Positions 1-9,205 are shown, numbered from the stretch's first letter. The stretch is 64,000 bases of DNA from Comamonadaceae bacterium (GCA_027484575.1 JAIXSQ010000012.1:1-64000); one strand, 5' to 3'. Numbers and translations are program-made. Notes: generated from the letters alone by a model not told the origin.

Positions 1-297
1 GCTTGATCGTGGATGCCCGCCTGCGCGGGCATGACGACCCGGTTCCGTCGTCCCCGCGCAGGCGGGGACCCACGCACCGGCGCAGCGCTTGATCGTGGAT
101 GCCCGCCTGAGCTGGCATGACGACCCGGTTCCGTCGTCCCCGCGCAGGCGGGGACGCACGCACAGGCGCAGCGCTTGATCGTGGATGCCCGCCTGCGCGG
201 GCATGACGACCCGGTTCCGTCGTCCCCGCGCAGGCGGGGACCCACGCACCGGCCCAGCGCTTGATCGTGGATGCCTGCCTGCGCGGGCGTGACGACC
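1..297. repeat. 86-bp tandem repeat array with paired hairpins
   Basis: Three full copies (starting at 1, 87 and 173) and a partial fourth (259-297) repeat with an exact 86-bp period and few differences. Each unit holds two inverted repeats: TGCCCGC-CTGC-GCGGGCA and TCCCCGC-GCAG-GCGGGGA. In copy 2 the first hairpin is partly broken (CTGAGCTGGCA). The array may begin before the window. It lies beyond the 3' end of the minus-strand dctM gene. The look is that of an intergenic REP-like element that has multiplied in tandem; no coding function is evident. Confidence 0.9.
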
Positions 298-331
298 GGG
301 GAGGCCGATGCCGCCAGGCGGCACCAATGCA

Positions 332-355
332 CGAGGGGCGCCGCGGCGCCCCTCG
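332..355 (-). terminator. Hairpin after dctM
   Basis: A perfect 24-bp palindrome with arms CGAGGGGCGCC and GGCGCCCCTCG around a GC centre lies 22 bp past the dctM stop codon. The stem is very strong, but there is no T-run after it on the minus strand, so it may be a non-canonical terminator or an mRNA-end stabiliser. Confidence 0.5.
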
Positions 356-377
356 TCACGTCCGGCGCGCCGGGTGC

Positions 378-1688
378 CTACTGCTCCTTGCCCATCACCG
401 CGTCCGGCAGGATGGTCACCAGGTCGGGGAAGACGGTGATCAGCACGATGCACACCACCAGACAGGCGAAGAACGGGATCGCGGCCTTGGCGATGGTGTT
501 GCTGTCCTTGCCGGTCATGTTCTGCAGCACGAACAGGTTGAAGCCCACCGGCGGCGTGACCTCGGCGATCTCCACCAGCAGCACCACGAAGATGCCGAAC
601 CACACCAGGTCGAAGCCGGCCTTCTGGATCATGGGCAGCACCACGGCCGAGGTCAGCACGATCATGCTGATGCCGTCCAGCGCGGTGCCCAGCACCAGGT
701 AGACCAGCACCAGCACGCCGATCAGCGCGTAGGGCGACAGCTGCATGGACTCGACCCACTCGGCCAGCTCGCGCGGTATGCCGGTGAAGGCCATGGTCTT
801 GGTCAGGAACGCGGCCCCGGCCAGGATGAACATGATCATGCAGCTGGTGCGGGTGGCGCCCATCAGGCCGTCCCAGAAGTTGCGCCAGGTCAGCGAGCGG
901 CCCCAGGCGGCGATCAGCAGCGAGCCCACCACGCCGTAGGCCGCGCATTCGGTGGCGGTGGCGTAGCCGGCCACCAGCACCCAGACGATGAAGACGATCA
1001 GCGCCGCGCAGGGCAGCAGGCTGCCCGAGGCGCGGATCTTCTCGGCCCAGGTGGTGGGCGCGTCGGCCGGCGGCACCTGGTCGGGATGGCGCCAGCTCCA
1101 CCAGGCGATGTAGCCGGAGAACAGCGCCATCAGCAGCAGGCCGGGGATGAAGCCGGCCAGGAAGATGCGGATGATCGAGGCGTCGGCCGCGACGGCGTAG
1201 ACCACCATCGTGATCGAGGGCGGGATCAGGATGCCCAGCGTGCCGGCCGTGGCCAGCGAGCCCAGGGCCAGCTTCTCGCTGTAGCCGCGCCGCACCAGCT
1301 CGGGCAGGGCCACCTTGCTGATGGTCGCGCAGGTGGCGGCCGAGGAGCCCGAGACCGAGCCGAAGATGCCGCAGCCCAGGATGGTGGTGTGCATCAGCCG
1401 GCCCGGCACGCGGTTCAGCCAGGGACGCAGGCCCTCGAACATCTCCTCGGACAGCTTGGTGCGGAACAGGATCTCGCCCATCCAGATGAACAGGGGCAGG
1501 GCGGCCAGCTCCCAGCTGGCATTGCTTTCCCAGAACGAGGAGAACAGGTTGGGGCCGGGCTGGGTGGACGTGAAGAAGGCCTGGCCGACCCAGCCGCAGA
1601 TGGCCAGGGTCATGGCGATCCAGACACCGCCGGACAGCAGCAGCAGCATGACCAGCAGCAGCAGGCCGCCGACGAGAAGGATGCTCAT
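378..1688 (-). CDS. dctM: TRAP transporter large permease (DctM family)
   Basis: A 436-residue, very hydrophobic protein with about a dozen membrane segments, the usual size for the DctM/TRAP large permease. It should form the sodium-driven translocation channel for an organic acid in the inner membrane. It starts with a run of Leu, Val and Met and has the glycine-rich GCGIFGSVSGSSAAT motif typical of the family near residue 110. It is the last gene of a three-gene operon after the binding protein and small permease, 34 bp behind the latter. The substrate cannot be read from the sequence. Confidence 0.93.
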   Translation of the reverse strand: MSILLVGGLLLLVMLLLLSGGVWIAMTLAICGWVGQAFFTSTQPGPNLFSSFWESNASWELAALPLFIWMGEILFRTKLSEEMFEGLRPWLNRVPGRLMHTTILGCGIFGSVSGSSAATCATISKVALPELVRRGYSEKLALGSLATAGTLGILIPPSITMVVYAVAADASIIRIFLAGFIPGLLLMALFSGYIAWWSWRHPDQVPPADAPTTWAEKIRASGSLLPCAALIVFIVWVLVAGYATATECAAYGVVGSLLIAAWGRSLTWRNFWDGLMGATRTSCMIMFILAGAAFLTKTMAFTGIPRELAEWVESMQLSPYALIGVLVLVYLVLGTALDGISMIVLTSAVVLPMIQKAGFDLVWFGIFVVLLVEIAEVTPPVGFNLFVLQNMTGKDSNTIAKAAIPFFACLVVCIVLITVFPDLVTILPDAVMGKEQ

Positions 1689-1722
1689 GGAAGGAGAACG
1701 CGAGGAGAGGGGGAGGGCGGAC

Positions 1723-2256
1723 TCAGACGTCCGAGGAGAAGTCGCCCTGGGCGTGGCGCTCTTCGACGGCCACGACGAAGGTGGGGCGGCCGCCGCGCAG
1801 CACGATGACCAGCTCGTCCAGGAAGGCGACGAACAGCAGCACCGCGCCGAAGGCGAAGCTGGCCTGCGGGATCCAGATCGGGATGGGCAGCAGGCCCTGC
1901 GCCACCTCGTTGAACTGCCAGCTCTCCCAGGTGAAGCGGTTGGCCCAGTACGCCAGGTAGCCCACGGCCACCGTGCCGATGGCCAGGCTGGCCAGTTCGC
2001 AGGCCCGGCGCGGGCCGGGCGCGAGCTTCTCGAGGATCAGCGTGACGCGCACGAAGTCGCCGTGCTTGAAGGCATGGGCCATCGCGAAGAACGAGGCGGC
2101 GGCGCAGAACCAGGCCACCACGTCGTTGATGGCGCCGGTGCGCACGCCGAACTCGCGCGCGATGCTCTGGCCGACCATGAGCAGGCAGATCAGCAGCACG
2201 AAAACGGCGCCGATGGCGCCGCACGCGAGGTAGAGGCGGTCGAGCAGCCGCCGCAT
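1723..2256 (-). CDS. dctQ: TRAP transporter small permease (DctQ family)
   Basis: A 177-residue membrane protein with four predicted hydrophobic segments, beginning MRRLLDRLYLACGAIG. It fits the DctQ small subunit, which pairs with DctM in the inner membrane. The start ATG overlaps the stop of the binding-protein gene by one base (TGATG), so translation is probably coupled. The open frame continues far upstream, but the upstream part is only a shadow of the binding-protein gene. The conserved W-x4-F-x-W-x-S region (FTWESWQFNE) is visible in the second half. Confidence 0.9.
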   Translation of the reverse strand: MRRLLDRLYLACGAIGAVFVLLICLLMVGQSIAREFGVRTGAINDVVAWFCAAASFFAMAHAFKHGDFVRVTLILEKLAPGPRRACELASLAIGTVAVGYLAYWANRFTWESWQFNEVAQGLLPIPIWIPQASFAFGAVLLFVAFLDELVIVLRGGRPTFVVAVEERHAQGDFSSDV

Positions 2257-3227
2257 CACTTCTGCTTGTTGTAGGCGTCGATCAGCGCAGCGCCGTCGGC
2301 ACCGGCCTTCTTCTGCCAGTCGGCCAGCATGATGGAGCCCACCTGCTTCATGTCGGCCACCAGCTTGGGCGGCGGGACCATGATCTTCATGCCCTTGTCG
2401 GCCAGCGCCTTCTTGTACCAGTCGTTCTTCTCCTCGCTGACCTTCCAGCCGCGCGCCTCGGCGGCGGCGGCGGCCTTGAGCACGGCCTCCTGGGTGGGCT
2501 TGTCGAGGGCGTCGTAGGCCTTCTGGTTCACCAGGATGGCGTTCTTGGGCAGCCAGGCCTGGGTGTCGTACCAGTACTTGATGGACTCGTAGGTCTTGGA
2601 GTCGTAGCCGGTGGAGCCCGAGCTCATGTAGCTGTTGACCACGCCGGTGGCCAGCGCCTGCGACAGCTCGGCCGCCTGCACGGTGACGGGCTGCGCGCCG
2701 ATCAGCTCGGCGAGCTTGGCGGTGGCGGGGCTGTAGGCGCGCCACTTGAGGCCGCGCATGTCGGCCACCGAGCCGATCTCCTTGTTCACGTAGATGCCCT
2801 GGGGCGGCCAGGCCACGGTGTAGAGCAGCTTCATGCCCTGGGCGGCCAGCAGCTTGTCGAGGATGGGCTTCTGCGCGGCGGCCAGCTTCTTCGACTGGGC
2901 GTAGCTGGAGGCCAGGAACGGGATGCCGTCGGCGCCGTAGATCGGGTTCTCGTTCTCGAAGTTGACCAGCAGCACCTCGCCGATGGGAGCCTGGCCGCTC
3001 TGCACGGCGCGCTTGATCTCGTTGGCCTTGAACAGCGAGGCGTTGGCGTGCACCGTGATCTTGAGCTTGCCGCCGGTGGCCTTGTCGACGTCGCTGGCGA
3101 ACGCGACGAGGTTCTCGGTGTGGAAGTTGCTCGCCGGGTAGGCGGCGGGCAGGTCCCAGCGGGTCTGGGCGAAGGCGCCGGTGGCGGCGGTGGCGGCAAG
3201 GGCGATCAGGAGCTTGTGGGCGTGCAT
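2256..3227 (-). CDS. dctP: TRAP transporter substrate-binding protein (DctP family)
   Basis: A 323-residue periplasmic solute-binding protein. Residues 1-20 form a Sec signal peptide ending GAFA, followed by QTRWDLPAAYP. The motif LKWRAYSPATAKLAELIGA and the later VVNSYMSSGSTGYDSK segment are typical of DctP proteins; the Arg in WRAYS is likely the one that contacts the ligand carboxylate. The start at 3227 is preferred over an ATG ten codons upstream because GGAGAG lies five bases before it and the signal peptide then begins properly. It is the first gene of the operon. The ligand is unknown, probably a carboxylate. Confidence 0.93.
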   Translation of the reverse strand: MHAHKLLIALAATAATGAFAQTRWDLPAAYPASNFHTENLVAFASDVDKATGGKLKITVHANASLFKANEIKRAVQSGQAPIGEVLLVNFENENPIYGADGIPFLASSYAQSKKLAAAQKPILDKLLAAQGMKLLYTVAWPPQGIYVNKEIGSVADMRGLKWRAYSPATAKLAELIGAQPVTVQAAELSQALATGVVNSYMSSGSTGYDSKTYESIKYWYDTQAWLPKNAILVNQKAYDALDKPTQEAVLKAAAAAEARGWKVSEEKNDWYKKALADKGMKIMVPPPKLVADMKQVGSIMLADWQKKAGADGAALIDAYNKQK

Positions 3228-3250
3228 GGTCTCTCCGGGACAATGGGACG

Positions 3251-4018
3251 ATGACAAACGTCAGCAGCGGGAGCATACGTGCAAGTCGCGTGCCGGCCCC
3301 CACCGCATTTTCCCGTGCGGGACAGCCGCATCGGGCGGTCCTGGGCCTGCTGGTGCTCGATGCCGCGTTCGAGCGCATCCCGGGCGACCTGGGGCGCGCC
3401 GACGCCTGGCCCGTGCCCGTGCTGCGGCACGTCGTGGCCGGCGCCGCGCCGGCGCGGGTGGTGAGGGCGGCGGCCGGCCCGCAGGACCTGGGGCCGCTGC
3501 TGGGCGACTTCGTGGCGGCGGCCCGCACGCTGGCGGCGCAGGGCGTGGCGGCGATCACCACCAGCTGCGGCTTCCTGGTGCTGGCGCAGCAGGCGCTGCA
3601 GGACGCGGTGCCGGTGCCGGTGGCCACCTCGGCCCTGCTGCAGCTGCCGGCGCTGCTGGCGCAGGCGCCGGAGGTGGGCGTGCTCACGGCCAGTGCCCGC
3701 GCCCTGGGCCCGGCGCACCTGCGGGCGGCGGGCGTGCCGCCGCAGCGCCTGGCCGACGTGCTGGTCGGCGGTCTGCCGGCGGACGGGCACTTCGCGGCGG
3801 CAGTGCTGCGCGGCGCCGTCCCGCTGGAGGCGCAGCGCGTGCGCGACGAGGCGGTGCAGGCCGCGCTGGACCTGCAGCGGCGCGCCCCCGGGCTGCGCAC
3901 CCTGCTGCTGGAATGCACCAACCTGCCGCCGCATGCCGGCGCGATCGCGGCAGCCACCGGCTGGTCGGTGCGCAGCCTGCGCGACGATGCCCGACTGCGG
4001 GCAGCGCTGGCGGCCTGA
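3251..4018 (+). CDS. Asp/Glu racemase superfamily protein
   Basis: A 255-residue protein of the aspartate/glutamate/hydantoin racemase fold. Two cysteines sit in the expected positions: C106 in ITTSCGF and C222 in LLLECTNLPPH; in two-base racemases of this fold they are the acid and base. The gene starts 23 bp from the divergent dctP gene, so the two may share control, and its product may act on the transporter's substrate (inference). The first 25 or so residues do not resemble the family and the true start could lie a little downstream. The substrate cannot be told; arylmalonate decarboxylase-like relatives use only one Cys. Confidence 0.7.
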   Translation: MTNVSSGSIRASRVPAPTAFSRAGQPHRAVLGLLVLDAAFERIPGDLGRADAWPVPVLRHVVAGAAPARVVRAAAGPQDLGPLLGDFVAAARTLAAQGVAAITTSCGFLVLAQQALQDAVPVPVATSALLQLPALLAQAPEVGVLTASARALGPAHLRAAGVPPQRLADVLVGGLPADGHFAAAVLRGAVPLEAQRVRDEAVQAALDLQRRAPGLRTLLLECTNLPPHAGAIAAATGWSVRSLRDDARLRAALAA

Positions 4019-4109
4019 GCCCACACTCGCATCCGGCGCGGCCCGCGGTGCGTACTGCGCCCAGGCGCAGTCATGGTGGCCGCGCCGACCCACCTGTCCA
4101 GGAGCCTCC

Positions 4110-5117
4110 ATGCCCCGTCTGCCCACCGCCGCACTGCCGGCCCTCGCCGTCGTCGCCAGCCTTGCCGCCGCCCCGGCCGCCCAGGCCCAGGTCGACCCCA
4201 CCCGCATGGTCGACACCTTCGAGGCCGTCAACGGCAAGTTCGACGGCTTCCGCCGCTCGGGCGCCAAGGGCCTGTGCGCGACCGGCGAGTTCGTCGGCTC
4301 GGCCGAGGGCCGCCGCCTGAGCACCTCGTCGGCCTTCAGCGGCCGGCCGGTGCCGGTGGTGGTGCGCTTCTCGGTCGGGGGCGCGAACCCCAACGCGCCG
4401 GACAACGCCCGCAGCCAGCGCAACCTGGCGCTGCAGTTCGACCTGCCCGGCGGCGAGACCTGGCAACAGGGGAACATCTCGGCGCCGGTGTTCGGCGCCG
4501 CCACGCCCGAGCAGTTCATCGGCCGGCTGGAGTCGCTGCGCCCCGACCCGGCGACCCGCGCGCCCGATCCGGCCCGGGTCAAGGCGTTCGCCGACGCCAA
4601 CCCCGAGGTGCTGCTGCAGGGGCGCTGGTTCGCCAGCCAGCCGGTGCCGGCCAGCTTCGCCACCACCCCGTACTGGGGCGTGCATGCCTTCGGCTTCGTC
4701 GACGCGCGGGGCGCCACGACCTGGGGCAAGTGGGTGTTCGAACCGGTAGGCGGGGTGCAGGGCCTGGGCGACGACGAGGCCAAAGCCAAGGGACCGAACT
4801 TCCTGGCCGCCGACCTGCGCAGCCGCGTGGCGGCGGCGCCGGCGGTGTTCGACTTCAACCTGCAGCTGGCCGAGCCCGGCGACCGTCTGGACAGCGCGGT
4901 GACCCCGCTGCCGGAAGGCCGCCGCAAGGTGACGCTGGGGCAGCTGCGCATCACCGCCGTCTCGCCGGATGCGAGCGGGCCGTGCGTGGGTGTCACCTAC
5001 ATCCCGACGGTGCTGCCCAAGGGCGTGGTCGCCTCGGCCGACCCGATGCTGGCGGCGCGGGCGGCGCCGTATGCCGTGAGCCTGGGCCGCCGGCTGGGCG
5101 AGGGCGCCAGGCAGTGA
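4110..5117 (+). CDS. Exported catalase-family protein lacking the distal histidine
   Basis: A 335-residue protein of the catalase-related peroxidase family, with a signal peptide (residues 1-27, ending AAQAQ). The proximal haem-ligand motif is kept as R317-x3-Y321, and RFSVGG and FDFNLQLAEPGD match the catalase core. In relatives the distal motif reads RRNHAKG, but here it is RRSGAKG (residues 48-54), so Gly51 replaces the distal His. The start ATG follows AGGAG at a good distance. It may still bind haem but probably lacks normal catalase or peroxidase chemistry. It runs towards the ComEA-like gene with only 6 bp between the stop codons. Confidence 0.8.
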   Translation: MPRLPTAALPALAVVASLAAAPAAQAQVDPTRMVDTFEAVNGKFDGFRRSGAKGLCATGEFVGSAEGRRLSTSSAFSGRPVPVVVRFSVGGANPNAPDNARSQRNLALQFDLPGGETWQQGNISAPVFGAATPEQFIGRLESLRPDPATRAPDPARVKAFADANPEVLLQGRWFASQPVPASFATTPYWGVHAFGFVDARGATTWGKWVFEPVGGVQGLGDDEAKAKGPNFLAADLRSRVAAAPAVFDFNLQLAEPGDRLDSAVTPLPEGRRKVTLGQLRITAVSPDASGPCVGVTYIPTVLPKGVVASADPMLAARAAPYAVSLGRRLGEGARQ

Positions 5118-5123
5118 GGCGGC

Positions 5124-5405
5124 TCAGCGCCGGTACGGCTGCCCGTCGACGGTGAGCCCGGCGACCGACAGGGCCTGCGCCCGCCGCGGGCCCAGGCCGC
5201 GCACGCGGGCGCGCAGGTCGGCCCAGTCCGCATAGGGCCGCTGGCCGCGCCCGGCCAGGATGGCCCGGGTGGTGGCCGGGCCCAGGCCCCGCACGCCATC
5301 GAGCTCGGCTTCGGTCGCGGTGTTGGCATCGGCCGCGGCGTGGGCCGGGCCGCAGGGGGCGGCCAGCGCGAGCAGCAGGCCGAGGCAGGGGAGGAGGCGG
5401 CGCAT
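5124..5405 (-). CDS. Small exported helix-hairpin-helix protein (ComEA-like)
   Basis: A 93-residue protein with a signal peptide (MRRLLPCLGLLLALAAP) and a helix-hairpin-helix DNA-binding unit: NTATEAELDGVRGLGPATTRAIL, then a second GLGPRRA turn. ComEA-type proteins hold incoming DNA in the periplasm during natural transformation. Proteins of this small size are frequent in Burkholderiales and their role is less clear. The internal ATG at 5405 is chosen because the signal peptide starts there. It lies 85 bp after hldD in the same direction. Confidence 0.75.
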   Translation of the reverse strand: MRRLLPCLGLLLALAAPCGPAHAAADANTATEAELDGVRGLGPATTRAILAGRGQRPYADWADLRARVRGLGPRRAQALSVAGLTVDGQPYRR

Positions 5406-5490
5406 GGCGGTGGCGGGCAGTGGTCCTGCCCCTGCCAACGCGCCGCGGCCCGCCCGCGACGACCGGCGCGGGTGCCGGCCTCCGCCGGCT

Positions 5491-6483
5491 TCAGGAGGCC
5501 TGCAGGGCCGCCATGTAGCGCGCCACGCCGGTCGCCACGTCGGCGAAGGCGTGGTCGCAGCCCGCTGCCCGCAGGGCGGTCAGGTCGGCCTGCGTGTAGC
5601 ACTGGTATTTGCCCCGCAGCGCGTCGGGGAAGGGCACGTACTCGATCAGGCCGGCGGCAGCCGCCGAGGCGGCGGTGTGGGCGGTGCCGGTCAGCGCCGA
5701 CACCACGGCGGTGGCCACGTCGTTGAACGGCTGGGCGCGGCCGCTGCCCAGGTTGTAGAGGCCGCGCGCCTGCGGATGGTCGAAGAACCACAGGTTGACG
5801 GCCACCACGTCGTCGACGAAGACGAAGTCGCGCTGCTGCTCGCCGGGACCGTAGCCGCCGTACTCGCCGAACAGCCTGACCTTGCCGTGCTCCCGGAACT
5901 GGTGGAACTGGTGGAAGGCCACGCTGGCCATGCGGCCCTTGTGCTGCTCGCGCGGGCCGTACACGTTGAAGTAGCGGAAGCCCGCCACCTGGTGCGCCGC
6001 GCCGCCGAAGCCGGCGCCGATCTCGCGCCGCAGGCGCTGGTCGAACAGCAGCTTGGACCAGCCATACACGTTCAGCGGACGCTCGAACGCGGGGTCCTCG
6101 CGGAAGGTATCGCTGCCGCCGTAGGTGGCCGCCGACGAGGCGTACAGCAGCCGCGCGCCGCGCTGCTGGCAGGCCGCGTACAGCCCGCAGGACAACGTGT
6201 AGTTGTTGTCCATCATGTACTTGCCGTCGGTCTCCATCGTGTCGCTGCAGGCGCCCTCGTGGAACACCGCCTCGACCTGGCCGAAGTGGCCGTCGGCGAA
6301 CGCGTCGTAGAACAGGTCGGCATCGACGTAGTCGGCGATGCGCGCATCGGCCAGGTTGCGGAACTTGTCGCCCTGGGTCAGGTCGTCGACGCAGATGATG
6401 TCGTCGATGCCGCGGGCGTTCAGCCCCTGGACGATGTTCGATCCGATGAAGCCGGCGGCGCCGGTGACGACGACACGGGTCAT
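5491..6483 (-). CDS. hldD: ADP-L-glycero-D-manno-heptose 6-epimerase
   Basis: A 330-residue NAD(P)-dependent short-chain dehydrogenase-type epimerase, the last step in making the activated heptose of the LPS inner core. It has the Rossmann motif [10 protein letters not shown] at residues 7-16 and the catalytic Y140-x3-K144 pair (NVYGWSK), at the same positions as in the E. coli enzyme. SSAAT at 116-120 supplies the Ser/Thr. Its ATG overlaps the stop of the heptose kinase gene (ATGA), consistent with a common transcript and pathway. Confidence 0.96.
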   Translation of the reverse strand: MTRVVVTGAAGFIGSNIVQGLNARGIDDIICVDDLTQGDKFRNLADARIADYVDADLFYDAFADGHFGQVEAVFHEGACSDTMETDGKYMMDNNYTLSCGLYAACQQRGARLLYASSAATYGGSDTFREDPAFERPLNVYGWSKLLFDQRLRREIGAGFGGAAHQVAGFRYFNVYGPREQHKGRMASVAFHQFHQFREHGKVRLFGEYGGYGPGEQQRDFVFVDDVVAVNLWFFDHPQARGLYNLGSGRAQPFNDVATAVVSALTGTAHTAASAAAAGLIEYVPFPDALRGKYQCYTQADLTALRAAGCDHAFADVATGVARYMAALQAS

Positions 6484-7412
6484 GCAAACAACTCCTCGTA
6501 GGAAACGGTGGCGGTGCCGAACTTGCCCACCACGATGCCGCCGGCGCGGTTGGCCACCGGCACCGCCTCGCGCAGCGGGGCGCCCGCGGCCACCATCGCG
6601 GCCAGCGTGGCGATGACGGTGTCGCCGGCGCCGGTGACGTCGAACACCTCGCGCGCCTGCGCCTGCACGTGCAGCTCGCCGGCGGCGTCGAACAGGGTCA
6701 TGCCCTCCTCGCTGCGGGTGACCAGCAGCGCCTGCAGGCCCAGCCGCTCGCGCAGCGCCTGCGCCTTGGCGCGCAGCTCGCTCTCACCGGCCCAGCGGCC
6801 CACCACGTCCTGCAGCTCGGCCCGGTTGGGCGTGATGACGCTGGCGCCGCGGTAGCGCTCCCAGTCGCTGCCCTTGGGGTCGACCAGCACGGTGCGGCCG
6901 GCGTCGCGGGCGGCGGCGATCATGGCCGGGATGTGCGCCAGGCCACCCTTGCCGTAGTCGGAGAACAGCACCGCGTCGTGCTGCGGCAGCAGCGTGCCGA
7001 AGGCCTCGGTCTGCTGCGAGAGGATCTCGTGGTCGGGCTCGTTCTCGAAGTCCAGGCGCAGCAGCTGCTGCTGGCGGCCGATGACGCGCAGCTTCACCGT
7101 GGTCTGCAGGCCGGGATCGCGCTTGAGGTGCGCGCGGATGCCGGTGCCCTCGAGCAGGGCCTCCAGCCGGTGGCTGGCCGGGTCCTCGCCCACCACGCCC
7201 AGGAAGCTGGCCTGCGCGCCCAGGCAGGCGACGTTGTAGGCCACGTTGGCGGCGGCGCCCACGCGCTCTTCCTCGCGCGTGACCTTGACGACGGGCACCG
7301 GCGCCTCGGGCGAGATGCGCTCGACGCTGCCGTGCCAGTAGCGGTCGAGCATGGCGTCGCCGACGACGAGCACGCGGGCGTGGGCGAGGTGGTCCTTGGT
7401 GGGGTGCGTCAT
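6480..7412 (-). CDS. rfaE1: D-glycero-beta-D-manno-heptose-7-phosphate kinase
   Basis: A 310-residue PfkB/ribokinase-family enzyme that phosphorylates heptose 7-phosphate at C1 for LPS core biosynthesis. The C-terminal PfkB signature is clear ([17 protein letters not shown], with the catalytic Asp of GAGD), and the N-terminal [13 protein letters not shown] and [11 protein letters not shown] motifs match HldE/RfaE kinases. Only the kinase domain is present; the nucleotidyltransferase half found in bifunctional HldE is absent and should be encoded elsewhere. Start chosen at the ATG overlapping the lapB stop (ATGA); upstream frame is a shadow of lapB. Confidence 0.94.
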   Translation of the reverse strand: MTHPTKDHLAHARVLVVGDAMLDRYWHGSVERISPEAPVPVVKVTREEERVGAAANVAYNVACLGAQASFLGVVGEDPASHRLEALLEGTGIRAHLKRDPGLQTTVKLRVIGRQQQLLRLDFENEPDHEILSQQTEAFGTLLPQHDAVLFSDYGKGGLAHIPAMIAAARDAGRTVLVDPKGSDWERYRGASVITPNRAELQDVVGRWAGESELRAKAQALRERLGLQALLVTRSEEGMTLFDAAGELHVQAQAREVFDVTGAGDTVIATLAAMVAAGAPLREAVPVANRAGGIVVGKFGTATVSYEELFA

Positions 7413-8539
7413 AGTTCTTCGACCCGTCGGGGGGGGTAGCTGTCCCAGGTCTGGCAGCCGGGGCACTGCCAGAAGTGCTGCTTGGCCTCGAAGCCGCAGG
7501 CGGCGCAGCGGTAGCGCACCAGCGGCTTGACCGCATGCTCGAGCGCGCGCTGCACCCGCGGGTGCACGTCCTCGTGCTCGAAGCGCTCCTGCGCCAGCCA
7601 CTGCGAGGCGGCCACCAGCGAGGGCTCGCGCTCCAGGTGGCGGGCCCACCAGGCGCGCGCCTCGCCGGCCGGCACGAGGCTGATCACGGCCTCAAGCACG
7701 TCCAGCGCCGGGTTCTGCGCGTAGGCATCGGTCAGCAGCTGCAGCACGTCGTCGTGGCGGCCGGCCGCTGCCGCGCCCTGGGCCAGCGGCCGGGCCAGCA
7801 GGGGCAGGGCGGCGGGGTTCTCGCGCGCCAGCCGCAGCAGCGTGGCGACCGACTCGGCCGCCTGGCCGCCGCGGCGCTGCAGTGCCGCCAGGTCGATGGC
7901 CGGTCGCGCGGCGGCGGGGGCGACCTGCATGGCCTCGCGCAGCAGCCGCTGCGCGGCCGCGTCGTCGGCCTGGGTGGCCAGCTCGCACAGGTAGTGCGCG
8001 CGCCGGCTGGCGAAGCTGCCCTGGCCCGAGGCCTCCAGCCGCGCCGCCACCTCGGCCGCGCGGGCCCAGTCGCGCGAGCGCTCGTAGATGGCCAGCAGCG
8101 CGAGCAGGGCCTGGCCTTCGTAGGCGGAGCCGTCGAGCTTGCGCAGCGCCTCCTCGGCGCGGTCGAGCAGGCCGGCCTTAAGGTAGTCGAGTGCCAGCGC
8201 GTGCTGCGCGCGGTGGCGCTCGGCCCGGCTGAGGTCGCCGCGCGACAGCAGGTGCTCGTGCACCCGCACCGCGCGCTCGTACTCGCCGCGGCGGCGGAAC
8301 AGGTTGCCCAGCGCGAAGTGCAGCTCCGAGGTGTCGGGATCGTTGCGCACCGCCTCGATGAAGGCGTCGATGGCCTGGTCCTGCTGCTCGTTGAGCAGGT
8401 GGTTCAGGCCGCGGAAGTAGGCCTTGGGTGCCTGGCGGTTCTCGATGCGCAGCTGGCGCAGGTCCAGGCGCGAGGCCAGCCAGCCCAGGCCGAAGGCGAT
8501 GGGCAGGCCCCACAGGAGCCAGCTGAAGTCAAAGTCCAT
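7409..8539 (-). CDS. lapB: Lipopolysaccharide assembly protein B (LapB/YciM)
   Basis: A 376-residue inner-membrane adaptor that controls LPS amount by bringing LpxC to the FtsH protease. Residues 5-20 form the membrane anchor, then come nine or so TPR-like helical repeats, beginning at AYFRGLNHLLNEQ. The C-terminal rubredoxin-like metal site is intact: C345, C348, C359 and C362. The start overlaps the end of lapA by 11 bp, the arrangement seen for the yciS-yciM pair in E. coli. Confidence 0.95.
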   Translation of the reverse strand: MDFDFSWLLWGLPIAFGLGWLASRLDLRQLRIENRQAPKAYFRGLNHLLNEQQDQAIDAFIEAVRNDPDTSELHFALGNLFRRRGEYERAVRVHEHLLSRGDLSRAERHRAQHALALDYLKAGLLDRAEEALRKLDGSAYEGQALLALLAIYERSRDWARAAEVAARLEASGQGSFASRRAHYLCELATQADDAAAQRLLREAMQVAPAAARPAIDLAALQRRGGQAAESVATLLRLARENPAALPLLARPLAQGAAAAGRHDDVLQLLTDAYAQNPALDVLEAVISLVPAGEARAWWARHLEREPSLVAASQWLAQERFEHEDVHPRVQRALEHAVKPLVRYRCAACGFEAKQHFWQCPGCQTWDSYPPRRVEEL

Positions 8540-8828
8540 GGGGCGGGGTGGCGATGGCGGGCGTGGACGGGGCGGCGGATGCGGCGGCCGGCGGCGCGGC
8601 CGCCTGGCTGCGGCGGGCGGCGGCGCGCTGCTTCCACCAGCGCGGCAGCATGCCCAGGGCGCCGACGAGCACGCCGACCGCGAACGCGGCCAGCACCACG
8701 AGCACCAGCGGGCCGGTCCACGCGGTGCCGAAGAAGAACGACACCGTCACCGGCTGCTGGTTGTTCAGCGCGAAGGCGAACAAGGTAAAAAAAATGGCTG
8801 CCTTGAGCAGCCACATGAGGTATTTCAT
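8529..8828 (-). CDS. lapA: LapA domain protein (YciS-like)
   Basis: A 99-residue inner-membrane protein with two hydrophobic segments (about residues 5-22 and 38-60) separated by the conserved NNQQPVTVSFFFG stretch of the LapA domain. An Ala/Pro-rich tail follows. It is the usual partner gene of lapB, which overlaps its 3' end, and takes part in LPS assembly control. It starts 35 bp after ihfB, so it may be read from the same transcript as ihfB and rpsA. Confidence 0.88.
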   Translation of the reverse strand: MKYLMWLLKAAIFFTLFAFALNNQQPVTVSFFFGTAWTGPLVLVVLAAFAVGVLVGALGMLPRWWKQRAAARRSQAAAPPAAASAAPSTPAIATPPHGL

Positions 8829-8863
8829 TGCGCTCCTCGGTCGCGCGTCATTCTAGAAGCCAC

Positions 8864-9172
8864 TCAGGAGCGGCCCTCTTCCATCGCGCGGGTGCGCTCG
8901 TCCACCGCCTCGCGCAGGGCCTTGCCCGGCTTGAAGTGGGGGACGCGCTTTTCCGGGATCTGCACCGCCGCGCCCGAGCGCGGATTGCGCCCCAGCCGGG
9001 GCGGGCGCCGGTTGATCGAGAAGCTGCCGAAGCCGCGGATCTCGATGCGGTGCCCGCGCACCAGCGCCTCGCCCATCGCGTCGAGGATCGCCTTGACGGC
9101 GTACTCGGCATCGCGGTGCGTGAGCTGGGAGAACCGGGAGGCCAGTTCTTCGACGAGGTCGGAGCGGGTCAT
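8864..9172 (-). CDS. ihfB: Integration host factor subunit beta
   Basis: A 102-residue HU/IHF-family DNA-bending protein. The signature [21 protein letters not shown] carries the Pro in the beta arm that intercalates into DNA, and the early motif [14 protein letters not shown] fits IhfB rather than IhfA or HU. It works as a dimer with IhfA, in replication, site-specific recombination and promoter control; phages often depend on it. It lies downstream of rpsA, the classic rpsA-ihfB order. Confidence 0.96.
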   Translation of the reverse strand: MTRSDLVEELASRFSQLTHRDAEYAVKAILDAMGEALVRGHRIEIRGFGSFSINRRPPRLGRNPRSGAAVQIPEKRVPHFKPGKALREAVDERTRAMEEGRS

Positions 9173-9205
9173 CGGGCAGTCTGATCAGCCGGGGACGGAG
9201 CACGC

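Noticed and set aside
1..297. Possible CRISPR array
   Set aside because: The whole 86-bp unit is repeated nearly unchanged; there are no short repeats with different spacers and no cas genes.
1723..4134. 803-codon minus-strand frame as one protein
   Set aside because: Only the last 177 codons encode a membrane protein (DctQ); the rest is a different frame of dctP and an antisense frame of the racemase gene.
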